Source: JBICHN01 sp043101845
Lineage (GTDB): Bacteria > Planctomycetota > Phycisphaerae > Phycisphaerales > UBA5793
Assembly: GCA_043101845.1 (NCBI GenBank)
Contig: JBICHN010000007.1
Span: 62,001-126,000, forward strand
Direction of reading: 5' to 3'
Length of the DNA: 64,000 nt
Of the stretch, positions 1-9,067 are shown in pieces. The position numbers and the translations under genes were made by a program. The notes beneath the pieces are model-generated. The model had not been told where the DNA came from. It saw only the letters and a list, made by a program, of their open reading frames with translations, and ran no database searches. How positions within the stretch are numbered: the first letter of the stretch is position 1; every line of letters begins with the position of its first letter.

Positions 1-2661
1 GCGGCCTTCTTCGTTGATGAGCCATACGCCGACGGGAAGCGTCTGGAGCATGGCGCGCATCTGCTCTTCGCTCCGGCGCAAGGCTTCGATCGCGAGATTG
101 CGCTCGGTCACATCGAGCAGCATGTTGATCGCGCCAACCTGTCGACCATGCGCGTCGTAGAGCGGCTCAGGATTGGCGAGCACCTGGCGCCGCGTCCCGT
201 CCGGTCGCTCGACGACGATCTCGGCGTCGCGGATCCGTCGACCCTCGCGGAGCGCGACGGCCATCGGGCAGGTGTCGAGCGGCATCGGCTCGCCGTTCGG
301 GGAGTAGATCTTCCACGAGCCGCACCAGAGATCCTTGCCGATCACCGGCTCCCGGCCCCAGAGCTTCACCGACGCTTCATTGAAGAGGGTGACGCGACCC
401 TCCTGGTCGCAGGTGTAGATCGCCGCGGGGACGGCGCTCACGACCTCCCGGAAGCGTCGCTCGCTTTCGCGGATCGCCTCCTCCGCGAGTTTGCGCTCCG
501 TGATGTCACGCACCTCGATGACCGTCGCCGCGTCGCCGGACTCGTCGATGACCGGCCGCGCCGAGCAGAGCACGGGGAACGCTTCGCCGTTCCTGCGGAA
601 GAAGAGGTCCTCATGGTCGCGGACTTCGAGGTGCTCCGGCAACGCCCGGTCGATCGGACACTCCTCGATCGGAAAAGCGCTTCCGTCCGGACGGGTATGG
701 TGGATGTAGTTGTGCAGCGGTTGGTCGCTGATCTCGTCGAGCGTGTATCCGATCATCTCCTCCGCCGCCGGATTCATGAAGGTGCAGTAACCCTGCGCAT
801 CCATCATGAAGAGCGCCGCGGTCGCGTTCTCGGTAATCGCATGCCGGAGCTTCGCTTCGCGCACCGCTTCGCGTTCGGCGCGGAGCCGCGGACGCAGATC
901 GCGAGCGACGGAGATGACATGTCGACGGCCCTCGATGGTCGTCGTGCTGATGCTGACCTCGACCGGTATGAGTTCGCCGGTCTTCGTTCGATGCACGCTG
1001 TCCCGCTGCATCTCTCCGCTCGCGAGAAGTTCGCTCACGAGCGATCGAAAGTCCTCGTCGGTGTGCGGCGTGATGTCGCGGATCGAAAGTTCGAGTATCT
1101 CGTCCCGTGCGTACCCAAGCCGTTCACACGCGGTCTCATTGACCTCGAGGAAGCGGCCGGGGACGCCGTCCTCGCCGATCGGATACACGAAGACCGCGTC
1201 GCGTACGGAATGGAGGAGCCGGCGGTAGCGTCGCTCCTCTTCGAGTCGCCTGGACTCGGCGCGTCGGAGCGCCGTGATGTCCGAGACGCACGCAAGCCAG
1301 CCGATGTTGGCGCCCGTTTCGTCCATGACCGGCGCCGTCTTCACGAGCGTTTCGACGCGCGTCCCATCTTTCCGCTGAAATTCGAGCTCGAAGCCGCCGG
1401 CGGGGGCGTCGCCCTCGAGCGTCCGCCGCAGCGCCGCGGTGATCTGGTCGAGGTTGTCGGCCGGCCAGTATTCGAAGGGCGGAGTCGCGCCTTCGAGTTC
1501 CTCCCGGGTAAACCCGAGCATCGCGCAGAACGCCGGATTGACATAGGTCTGGCGGCCGTCGAGATCGGTCATCGCGATCCCCGCCGGGACGGACGACTCA
1601 ATCGCGCGCCGCATCGCGTATTCAGAGCCGAGCGTGCGCTCCGCGAGCTTCTGCGCGGTGATATCGCGGGTGAAGCAGCGGGTGTGAACGAATTCGTCAC
1701 CGCGCCACGAGACATTCGAATCGATGAGCACATGCTTGATGGCGCCGTTCTTCGCGCGCAGTCGCGCCTCGTACTCGTGCAGTTCTTCATTGCGACCGAG
1801 CCGCGCGAGGATGTCGTCGATCACCTCCTGGTCGACATGAAACTCCGCGATATGACGACCGATGTACTCCTCGCGCTTGTAGCCGAGCAGGCGAAGCTCC
1901 ATCTCGTTCGCCCACAGAATCTTTCCGTCGGGGCCGACCCAGTGCATCGAAACCGGCGCGTGCTCGACGAAATCCTGCAGCCGATTCTTCATCTCGCGGA
2001 CGGTGTGTTCGGCCCGCCGTCGTTCGAGTACGCGTCCCAACTGCTCGCCCACGACTCCGACGAGCCGGAGGAGCTCGTGATCGGGCGCCTGCTCGTCGGT
2101 CGAGAAGAACTCGAGCACCGCTTCGATCTGGCCGTCAACCTTGATCGGGAAGCCGAAACCGCTGCGCACATCACCGAGGTCCTGAACCTCGCGCCGGACG
2201 AAGTTCGGATCACGCCGAATGTCGCGGATCCACGCGGGCTCGCCCTGCTCGAGGATGCGGCCGGGCAGCCCGACTCCGCTCGCGAGTGGAGTCTTCCGCG
2301 TCGCGTCAATGAATGCGCGCCAACGGGGGTCGTCGACCGCGCCCGCCCAGATCCCGGTGGGATGAAGACGATCAGGGTCGCCATTGCGCGTGTACGCGTG
2401 TCCGATCGGCCAACCGGTGAGTTCACAGACGATCTCGAGACAGCCGCGGAGCGCTTCGTCGATCGATCCGGTCGCCGCGGCGAGCGTGGTCGCCTGGTAG
2501 AGCAGCTCGGCGCGGACGGCGCGGCGTTCGGCGGCGAGCGCGTGGCCGTTCGGCGGCTCTTCGCCGTTCTTGTTCGAAGCCGGTTTCGCTGACGACGAAC
2601 GGACACCCTGCTCCTTCCGCCGGGAAGTCGGATCCACCGTCGTTTCTTCACCGTCGCTCAT
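1..2661 (-). CDS. Multi-PAS/GAF signalling protein, C-terminus outside window
   Basis: The reading frame runs open from an ATG at 2661 (start MSDGEETT) to the left edge, so the first 887 residues are visible and the output domain is missing. A GAF-like region at about residues 60-205 (CLEIVCELTGWPIGHAY) is followed by at least five PAS/PAC units starting near residues 224, 348, 480, 607 and 737, and a sixth begins at about 871 (LPVGVWLINEEGR). PAC signatures such as INMLLDVTER and VIEVRDITERKLAEE recur between units. No signal peptide or membrane segment is seen, so it is probably a cytosolic sensor. By family logic the missing part should be a histidine kinase, GGDEF/EAL or similar domain, but that cannot be seen. 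A long open frame on the other strand (148-2592) is a GC-driven shadow. Confidence 0.85.
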   Translation of the reverse strand, partial: MSDGEETTVDPTSRRKEQGVRSSSAKPASNKNGEEPPNGHALAAERRAVRAELLYQATTLAAATGSIDEALRGCLEIVCELTGWPIGHAYTRNGDPDRLHPTGIWAGAVDDPRWRAFIDATRKTPLASGVGLPGRILEQGEPAWIRDIRRDPNFVRREVQDLGDVRSGFGFPIKVDGQIEAVLEFFSTDEQAPDHELLRLVGVVGEQLGRVLERRRAEHTVREMKNRLQDFVEHAPVSMHWVGPDGKILWANEMELRLLGYKREEYIGRHIAEFHVDQEVIDDILARLGRNEELHEYEARLRAKNGAIKHVLIDSNVSWRGDEFVHTRCFTRDITAQKLAERTLGSEYAMRRAIESSVPAGIAMTDLDGRQTYVNPAFCAMLGFTREELEGATPPFEYWPADNLDQITAALRRTLEGDAPAGGFELEFQRKDGTRVETLVKTAPVMDETGANIGWLACVSDITALRRAESRRLEEERRYRRLLHSVRDAVFVYPIGEDGVPGRFLEVNETACERLGYARDEILELSIRDITPHTDEDFRSLVSELLASGEMQRDSVHRTKTGELIPVEVSISTTTIEGRRHVISVARDLRPRLRAEREAVREAKLRHAITENATAALFMMDAQGYCTFMNPAAEEMIGYTLDEISDQPLHNYIHHTRPDGSAFPIEECPIDRALPEHLEVRDHEDLFFRRNGEAFPVLCSARPVIDESGDAATVIEVRDITERKLAEEAIRESERRFREVVSAVPAAIYTCDQEGRVTLFNEASVKLWGREPVIGKDLWCGSWKIYSPNGEPMPLDTCPMAVALREGRRIRDAEIVVERPDGTRRQVLANPEPLYDAHGRQVGAINMLLDVTERNLAIEALRRSEEQMRAMLQTLPVGVWLINEEGR

Positions 2662-2865
2662 TCATCCCCCGACGCGATGATCGTGGTCGCCTTAGACAAC
2701 AACGCGCCGGGAACCGGGGAGCCCTCATGATGACCGGGACATGGGCCGTCGCGGATCCCGAATACCGATGCTCATCATCTCCAATCATCCTAATGACCCG
2801 GACCCCTCGCATCCAGCGGATTCCCGCTCGCTCCGTCTCTTCCGGCCGGGGTCAATAATGACACT

Positions 2866-3762
2866 ATGAACCCGAGCGACACCACCATCGGCTGGATCGG
2901 GACCGGCGTCATGGGCGCCTCCATGGCGTCGCGGCTCCTCGACGCCGGATTCCCCGTTCATCTCTACACCCGGACGCGCGGAAAGGCGGCCGCCTTGCTC
3001 GAGCGCGGCGCCGAATGGGCCGCGTCACCCAGGGCCGCCGCGGACAAGTGCGAAGCGCTCTTCTCCATCGTGGGTTACCCCCACGATGTCGAAGCGGTCT
3101 ACTTCGGCGACGACGGCGTCTTCCAGGCGGCCAACCCGCCCCGTGTCGTCGTCGACATGACCACGAGCAGTCCCGCCCTCGCCGAACGCCTCGCCGCCCG
3201 CGCCGCCGAACTCGGCGTCCACGCGATCGACGCTCCGGTTTCGGGCGGTGACATCGGGGCCCGGGAGGGCACGCTTTCCATCATGATCGGAGGCGACGCC
3301 GACGCCGTCGAATCCGTCCGGCCGATCCTCGAGCACATGGGCCGCAAGATCACGCGTCTCGGCGGACCGGGCGCGGGCCAGCACACGAAGATGGTGAACC
3401 AGATCCTCATCGCGACGATGATGATCGGCGCCTGCGAGGGACTCCTCTACGCCGATCGGGCCGGCCTCGACCTCGATCGTGTCATCGAAGCCGTCGGCGG
3501 GGGGGCCGCGGGCTCGTGGACCATCAACAACCTCGGGCCGCGCATGGCCCGGCGCGATTTCGAGCCCGGCTTCTACATCGAGCACTTCATCAAGGACATG
3601 AACATCGCCCTCGCCGAAGCGCGGCGGCTCGGCGTGAGCGTGCCCGGCCTCGCGCTTTCCGAACAGCTCTACCAGGCCGCGAAAGACCAGGGGCTCGACC
3701 GCCGCGGCACGCAGGCGCTGCTCCTCGTACTCGAGCGACTCGCCGGAATTGATCGCGCATGA
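2866..3762 (+). CDS. NAD(P)-dependent beta-hydroxyacid dehydrogenase (HIBADH family)
   Basis: 298 residues, the usual length for the 3-hydroxyisobutyrate / tartronate-semialdehyde reductase family. The N-terminal Rossmann motif WIGTGVMGASMA (residues 10-21) binds the dinucleotide. The substrate-binding segment DAPVSGGDIGAREGTLSIM is the family signature, and the catalytic lysine is in GAGQHTKMVNQ at about residue 175. The enzyme should oxidise a short beta-hydroxyacid with NAD(P)+ in the cytosol; the exact substrate cannot be told. Its stop overlaps the start of the next gene by 4 nt (ATGA), so the two are translationally coupled. No promoter was recognised in the 200 nt upstream. Confidence 0.9.
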   Translation: MNPSDTTIGWIGTGVMGASMASRLLDAGFPVHLYTRTRGKAAALLERGAEWAASPRAAADKCEALFSIVGYPHDVEAVYFGDDGVFQAANPPRVVVDMTTSSPALAERLAARAAELGVHAIDAPVSGGDIGAREGTLSIMIGGDADAVESVRPILEHMGRKITRLGGPGAGQHTKMVNQILIATMMIGACEGLLYADRAGLDLDRVIEAVGGGAAGSWTINNLGPRMARRDFEPGFYIEHFIKDMNIALAEARRLGVSVPGLALSEQLYQAAKDQGLDRRGTQALLLVLERLAGIDRA

Positions 3763-5921
3763 GGCGTCCGCCGGTCCGGTCCATCGTCGTCCTCCTTCTT
3801 ATCGCGATCGTCGCGACGCCGATCGCTTCGGCGCAGCGGCTGCGTCTCGGCGATCCGAAGCCGCCTGAACTCGGCGCCTCGAGTTACGCGTTTCGGCGTG
3901 CGTTCGAATTGCGCGCCGAAGTCGATCGCCTGCCGCGCGACGACGCCACGGCGAACGCGGACAGCGCCGGCGTGATCCTCGACGCGTCGCGTCGCGCCTG
4001 GCGACAGGTCGCCGCGACCTGGCTCTCGGCCGCGACCTCGTTCGATCGCGCTGGGATCGATGACGATGAACTCGAGTCGGCGCTCATCGTCGCCGGACAT
4101 CGGCTCGCTGACGCGGGGCCGACGCTCGACGCATGGCTGAACTCGCTCGAGGCAAACGGTGACTTCGACCTCGCCACGCGCGAGGCGGCGCTCTGGGGAC
4201 TGCGTCGATTCAACGAGCGCGCCGCGACGCTCGACGCGAACGCGGCGCCGCCGAAGTCGTTTGAATCGCTCGACGCGCACACGCGGCGGTTCATTCGACC
4301 GCTGTTCGACGCTGTACTCGCCACGGCGCCCGACGCGACGCCATACTCCGGCTGGACGCTGTCCTCGCAGCCGCCCGAGCCGTCGAGTCGCCTCGCCGCG
4401 ACGCGCGATCGAATCAACCAGGCTTCGATCGACGACGCCGTGCGCGCCGCGGCGCTCAGCCGACTGAACGAACTCGAGACAGCACAGTCATTCCGCATCG
4501 CATGGCCCGACCTCGACGCGGCGCTCACCGATCTCGAGTCGCTGACCCGCGTCGCCGAAGTGACGGCCGCGGCCGACTGGCTGGGCGCCGGGGTCGTGAG
4601 CGATCTGATTACACTGCTCGCCGAAGCGACGGCGCTGGTCGGAGACGATGAGGCTCGGGCCGCGAACAGCGGTCGCCTGCGCCGCCTCGAGTTCGCCCGC
4701 CGGATCATCGAGTCCACCGCGACGCTGCGCGGGGCCACCGGTCGCGACCGCATCGCCCTTCGGGCGCTCGAAGAACTCATCACGAACCTCGATGTCCGCG
4801 CGGTCGATACCGCCGCGCTCGTGCGCCTTCGTCTGCTCGCCGACATTCTCGACGGCTTCATCGAATTCCGCACGATGAGCGAATCGAAGATGCGCCTCGA
4901 GATGCGTCGCGCGCACAAGCTGATCGAAGACGCGTACCGCGAAGTCGAGCAGGAGCTTCTCGATCAGCTCCGCCGCCTCGAGGAACCCCGCGAAGCGCTG
5001 AGTGATCCCGACTTCCTCAGTCTGAACGCGAAGCGGCGCACCCTCCTCGGCGACATGCGTCGCCTCCGTTCGGTCGATCAGTGGATCGAGCGAATGGCGG
5101 ACGGTGACCGCGCGATCGAGCGCGATCTCACGCTACGACTCGTCGCCCTCGCCGAAGCGCTCGCGAACCCGATGACCCGACCCGACGCGGCGGATCAACT
5201 CGCTGCGTTCGACAATCAGGCCTCGCGCTTTCTCGTCCTGCCGCTGGAAGAGAGGATCAACTCGAACGACGCGACGACGCTTCGGCCGCTCGAGTCGCTC
5301 GCCCTGCGCCTGCCCACGATCATCCGGGAGAAGCGCAACCTCTGGATTCTCGCGTGGGCCCGACGACCGGACGCGGTCCCGGGCGCCGCGGCCGAAGTGG
5401 AGGCGCTCGAGCGTTTCCTCGCCGCCCATAGAGCATCGCTCCGGCTCGACGCGCTCGGCGACTCGCCCGCGTCGCTCAACGCCTGGGCGCCGTGGTACCT
5501 CGACGCGAGCACGATCGCCGCCGGCCGGTCGCGTCTCGAGCGTGGGCGTGACGGAATCGCGCCGCTGGTCGACCGCGGCGGGCCGCCGCTCATCCGCGCG
5601 CTCGATGAACTCGATCGCGACGCCGGGTTCGCTCTCGCCGTCGCGTCGCTGCTCGATCAGGCGCCGGTCGACGGGGATCGATCGGCCACCTCGCTCGCGG
5701 GTCGCCTGAGCCCGCTCGTCTACCCGCCCTCGTCCGGGGCGCCGCTTCTCGCGGCGCGCGGCCTCGTGAGCCGCCTCGTCCGCTGGCAGACCGAGGATGA
5801 TCATCCGGCGCCGACCCGCTCGCGTGATGAACGCCGCGAACTCGCCGCGTACCTCGAGTTCGCGTCGGAGCGCGTGCGCGTGGCGGCCGACGCGGCCGGA
5901 ATGAAGTCAGTGGGGGAGTGA
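3759..5921 (+). CDS. Large secreted protein of unknown function
   Basis: 720 residues beginning with a clear signal peptide (MRRPPVRSIVVLLLIAIVA, predicted cleavage after IASA). The mature part is rich in Arg, Asp, Ala and Leu and looks largely helical, without cysteine pairs or any catalytic motif I recognise. The ATG overlaps the stop of the dehydrogenase gene by 4 nt, so the genes are coupled, although nothing links their functions. The coding assignment rests on the signal peptide, the long open frame with strong third-position GC, and the coupling. It is probably a periplasmic planctomycete-specific protein. Confidence 0.75.
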   Translation: MRRPPVRSIVVLLLIAIVATPIASAQRLRLGDPKPPELGASSYAFRRAFELRAEVDRLPRDDATANADSAGVILDASRRAWRQVAATWLSAATSFDRAGIDDDELESALIVAGHRLADAGPTLDAWLNSLEANGDFDLATREAALWGLRRFNERAATLDANAAPPKSFESLDAHTRRFIRPLFDAVLATAPDATPYSGWTLSSQPPEPSSRLAATRDRINQASIDDAVRAAALSRLNELETAQSFRIAWPDLDAALTDLESLTRVAEVTAAADWLGAGVVSDLITLLAEATALVGDDEARAANSGRLRRLEFARRIIESTATLRGATGRDRIALRALEELITNLDVRAVDTAALVRLRLLADILDGFIEFRTMSESKMRLEMRRAHKLIEDAYREVEQELLDQLRRLEEPREALSDPDFLSLNAKRRTLLGDMRRLRSVDQWIERMADGDRAIERDLTLRLVALAEALANPMTRPDAADQLAAFDNQASRFLVLPLEERINSNDATTLRPLESLALRLPTIIREKRNLWILAWARRPDAVPGAAAEVEALERFLAAHRASLRLDALGDSPASLNAWAPWYLDASTIAAGRSRLERGRDGIAPLVDRGGPPLIRALDELDRDAGFALAVASLLDQAPVDGDRSATSLAGRLSPLVYPPSSGAPLLAARGLVSRLVRWQTEDDHPAPTRSRDERRELAAYLEFASERVRVAADAAGMKSVGE

Positions 5922-5948
5922 CCGCGTCAGGCGGACCCACAAAATGAA

Positions 5949-5978
5949 ATCGAGCTCCGGCCGAAACCGGAGCTCGAT
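5949..5978 (-). terminator. Intrinsic terminator of rplM-rpsI
   Basis: Perfect 12-bp stem (ATCGAGCTCCGG pairing with CCGGAGCTCGAT) around a 6-nt loop. On the minus strand it is followed by a T-rich tail (TTTCATTTTGT). It lies 38 nt beyond the rpsI stop. Confidence 0.8.
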
Positions 5979-6016
5979 GGATTGGCGTACAAGTATGAAG
6001 CGTTCGAACGAGCGAA

Positions 6017-6559
6017 TCAGCGCTTCGAGAACTGGAAGCGACGACGGGCGCCCGCGAGACCATACTTCTTGCGTTCGACGCGGCGCGCGTCACGCGTGAG
6101 GTAGTTCTTGTCGCGGAGCGTCGACTCGAGCGACGCGTCGTAGACGCGGAGGGCGCGGGCGACGCCGAGGAGAATGGCGCCGGACTGGCCGGTGTACCCG
6201 CCGCCGCTCACATTCACATGTACATCGAGCTGACCGAGCGTGTTCGTCGCCTTGAGCGGCGCGACGCAGTCGTTCCGATCGCGAAGCTCACTGAAGAAGT
6301 CATCGATCTCGCGACCGTTGATCTTGAACTCGCCCTTGCCGGGACGAATCCGCACGCGGGCGACGGCGCTCTTGCGGCGACCGGTTCCCCACCACCAGCC
6401 GAACTTCTTCGCCTCTTCACCGTGCTTGAAGGTGATCTCGGCGGGGGGCTGCTGCGTGTCGGTGACCTTCGGCTCCGTCTCGGGCGCGCCAAGACCGCCG
6501 GTCAGGTTCTCCTTCATCGCCTTCGCCGCGTCCGTCGCGCTCATGTGCTTTTCGCTCAC
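6017..6559 (-). CDS. rpsI: 30S ribosomal protein S9 with N-terminal extension
   Basis: The C-terminal 130 residues are typical S9: GRRKSAVARVRI, GGGYTGQSGAILLGVARAL and the basic C-terminal tail RRRFQFSKR that reaches the ribosomal P site. The chosen start is the GTG at 6559, because AAAGGAAGA lies 7 nt upstream; an ATG at 6544 is possible. With the GTG start the protein has 180 residues, about 50 more than E. coli S9, the extra part being a lysine-, threonine- and proline-containing N-terminal extension ahead of a WWGTGRRKS segment. It follows rplM in the usual L13-S9 operon order with a 75-nt gap. Confidence 0.95.
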   Translation of the reverse strand: MSEKHMSATDAAKAMKENLTGGLGAPETEPKVTDTQQPPAEITFKHGEEAKKFGWWWGTGRRKSAVARVRIRPGKGEFKINGREIDDFFSELRDRNDCVAPLKATNTLGQLDVHVNVSGGGYTGQSGAILLGVARALRVYDASLESTLRDKNYLTRDARRVERKKYGLAGARRRFQFSKR

Positions 6560-6634
6560 GGTCAATTCTTCCTTTATCGAACACATGTCGCGGCGTCTCA
6601 TGCCGCGTCGTGCCTGCGTCTCTCACTCAGTCGG

Positions 6635-7069
6635 TCAGACTTCGAGCGGCTCGGGCCGCTGCGCTGCGTGCGGATGCTCCGCGCCGCGGTACACCTTGAG
6701 CTTGCTGTACATTTGACGGCCGAGCGGTCCCTTCGGGAGCATGCGCCGCACCGCGTTCTCGACGACGCGCTCCGGGTGCTTCTCGAGCAGTTCGCCGTAG
6801 GTTCGCGTCTTGAGCCCGCCCGGATACCCGGTGAAGCTCTTCGCGAGTCGCTGTTCCGTCTTGCGGCCGGTCATGACGACCTTCTCGGCGTTCGTGATGA
6901 CCACGAAATCGCCCGTGTCGACATGCGGGGTCCACTCCGGACGATGCTTGCCCTGAAGCACGCGGGCGACTTCCGCCGCCATCCGTCCGAGCACGCGGCC
7001 TTCCGCGTCGACATGCCGCCACTTCGGCGTCACATCGCTCGACTTGGCCATATAGGTCTGCCGTGTCAT
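6635..7069 (-). CDS. rplM: 50S ribosomal protein L13
   Basis: 144 residues, normal length for L13. Diagnostic segments are KWRHVDAEGRVLGRMA near the N-terminus, GDFVVITNAEKVVMTGRK in the middle, and GYPGGLKTRTY and MLPKGPLGRQMYSKLKVY near the C-terminus. The start MTRQTYMAKSS at 7069 is preceded by GAGG 8 nt upstream; the open frame extends further upstream but that part is not family-like. First gene of the rplM-rpsI operon. Confidence 0.97.
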   Translation of the reverse strand: MTRQTYMAKSSDVTPKWRHVDAEGRVLGRMAAEVARVLQGKHRPEWTPHVDTGDFVVITNAEKVVMTGRKTEQRLAKSFTGYPGGLKTRTYGELLEKHPERVVENAVRRMLPKGPLGRQMYSKLKVYRGAEHPHAAQRPEPLEV

Positions 7070-7430
7070 TCGTCGAACCTCAAATCTGCGGTCAATAGCA
7101 CACACCGCCGACAACGGCCGGCGGAGCCGGAAAGGATAGCCGCGCGTCCCCGATGGTCAATCCGCCCGGCCGCATTCCCGGCGGTCTGCGGCCCGATTTC
7201 GCCCCCGTTTCCGGACCTTCCCCGACCAGGCCCCGTCCTTCTTCATGCCGCCGGCGCCTGCGGGCCGATGCCATGTCCCGTCAGGCCGATCTTCCGACAT
7301 GTCCCATGGCGTTTCCGCGGGCACACTTTCCCATGAAGCAGTCCCGACCCCCTCGGCTCGATCGATCACCGTCCCGGAGGATCGAAGCGATCGATCGAAC
7401 CACCCCGTTTGTCTGAAGGAGGCTCGAACC

Positions 7431-9017
7431 ATGGCCGGCATACTTCTCGCCATCGGTGTCGTCCTGAGCATTTTCATCCTCTCCATGGTTCCGAAGGCCC
7501 CGAACACCGCGGCCCGGGCCGGGCTCGGCATCGTCGCCCTCGCGGTGCTTCTCGTCTTCGTCTCCGTGAGCTCCGTCCGGTTCGTCGGCGAAAACGAAGT
7601 CGGCGTCGTGGTGAAGAACTACGGCCCGGATCTGCCGCCCGGGAACATCATCGCCCGCAATGGCGAGAAGGGACCCCAGGCCGACATCCTCGGCCCCGGC
7701 TGGCACTTCTTCCTCTGGCCCGGCCTGTACGATGTCGAGATCAGCCCGATCATCGAGATCACCGAAGGCGAAGTGGGCCTCCTCACCGCCTCCGACGGTC
7801 AGCCGCTTCCCGCGGGCGAGTCGTTCGCGCCCGAATGGACCGCGGACCAGATGAGTTCAATGCTCAACGACGGCAATTACTTCGTCGAGAACGGATTCAA
7901 GGGCCCGCAGTCCACGGTCCTCAAGCCCGGCAAGCACCGCTTCAATCCGAAGCTCTTCGCCGTGGATCGCGTTCCCGTGACGAACATCGAGAAAGCGACC
8001 GTCGCGGTGATCAAGTCGAATGTCGGCACGCCGCCCGAAGGCGTCGCCGCCGGCGCCGAGTCGCTCGTGCCCCGCGGTCAGCGCGGCATCTGGCTCGAGC
8101 CATACACGCCGCAGAAGCTTTACCTGAACACGAAGGCCTATGAGGTCACCGTCGTCTCGACCCGCAAGAGCACCGTGCGCTACGGCATCGGCGGGACGGG
8201 TGACGAAACGGAAATCGAGGTCCGCACTTCGGACGGCTTCACCTTCCCCGTCGATGTGCGCGTCGAATACCGCATCAAGCCCGAAGACGCGTCACTCGTC
8301 GTCGCCGAGTTCGGCGACGACAAGGAGACGCTCCGCCTGCGCCTCGCGTCCGCGGTGCGCGCGATCTTCCGGAACAACGCCGAGAATGTGAAGGCGCTCG
8401 ACTATGTGAAGCAGCGCTCGCAGCAGGAATCGTCAACCACTTCGACACTCGCGAGCGCCATGAAGGAAGTCGGCGTGACGATCGAGGCGGTTCGCATCGG
8501 CGAGATCGGTGACGAACAGTCGCTCGGCGCGCTCCTCAAGACGCAGACCGAGCGCGAGATCGCGATCCAGGAGCAGATCACCCTCGAAGAGCAGCAGCGC
8601 GCCGCGGAGAAGAAGAAGGACCTCTCGCGCACCGAGCAGGAAGCCGAGGAGGAGCGGCGCCTCGCGACCGCAAGCTACGGCGTGCAGATCGCCGAGCAGG
8701 ACAAGGAGAAGCGCATCATCGAGGCGAACGCGGAGGCCGAGGCGATCCGCATTCAGGCGGAAGCCCAGGCCGAGGCGTTCCGCGTCATCGCCGAGCAGAT
8801 CGGCGCCGGAAACACGGCGCTCGTTGAGTTGCTCAAGATCGTCGGTGAGCGCGGAATCAACATCACGCCGCGCGTCATGGTCGTCGGCGGCCAGGGCGCG
8901 AACGGCGAACGCGTCGCCGAGGACGCCCAGACCACGGCGCTCATCGGAACCATGCTGGATACGATGATCGACCGCTCGCCGCAGCCCGAAACCGTGGCGA
9001 GTCAGCAGCAGCCCTGA
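7431..9017 (+). CDS. SPFH/band 7 domain membrane protein (flotillin-like)
   Basis: 528 residues from an ATG at 7431 with GGAGG 8 nt upstream; the longer open frame upstream is not used. Two hydrophobic segments lie at about residues 1-19 and 28-48 (LGIVALAVLLVFVSVSSV). A long band 7 region follows, with VGENEVGVVVKNYGP, RVEYRIKPEDASLVV and FRNNAENVKALDYV. Residues ~380-470 are a charged coiled coil (EQQRAAEKKKDLSRTEQEAEE), then an Ala/Glu-rich stretch and a short C-terminal region. SPFH proteins oligomerise on membranes and organise membrane microdomains or regulate proteases; the specific role here is not visible. Next gene, a secreted peptidase, starts 50 nt downstream in the same direction. 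Confidence 0.85.
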   Translation: MAGILLAIGVVLSIFILSMVPKAPNTAARAGLGIVALAVLLVFVSVSSVRFVGENEVGVVVKNYGPDLPPGNIIARNGEKGPQADILGPGWHFFLWPGLYDVEISPIIEITEGEVGLLTASDGQPLPAGESFAPEWTADQMSSMLNDGNYFVENGFKGPQSTVLKPGKHRFNPKLFAVDRVPVTNIEKATVAVIKSNVGTPPEGVAAGAESLVPRGQRGIWLEPYTPQKLYLNTKAYEVTVVSTRKSTVRYGIGGTGDETEIEVRTSDGFTFPVDVRVEYRIKPEDASLVVAEFGDDKETLRLRLASAVRAIFRNNAENVKALDYVKQRSQQESSTTSTLASAMKEVGVTIEAVRIGEIGDEQSLGALLKTQTEREIAIQEQITLEEQQRAAEKKKDLSRTEQEAEEERRLATASYGVQIAEQDKEKRIIEANAEAEAIRIQAEAQAEAFRVIAEQIGAGNTALVELLKIVGERGINITPRVMVVGGQGANGERVAEDAQTTALIGTMLDTMIDRSPQPETVASQQQP

Positions 9018-9067
9018 CGGAGCCGGTGAACGCCGCGCTCCGCTCGCTCGAGTCGAGGAGCCGGCCG

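Noticed and set aside
148..2592. 814-residue open frame on the plus strand
   Set aside because: It is the complement of the PAS/GAF gene, with Arg/Asp/His-rich composition and no domains; the minus frame gives clear PAC motifs.
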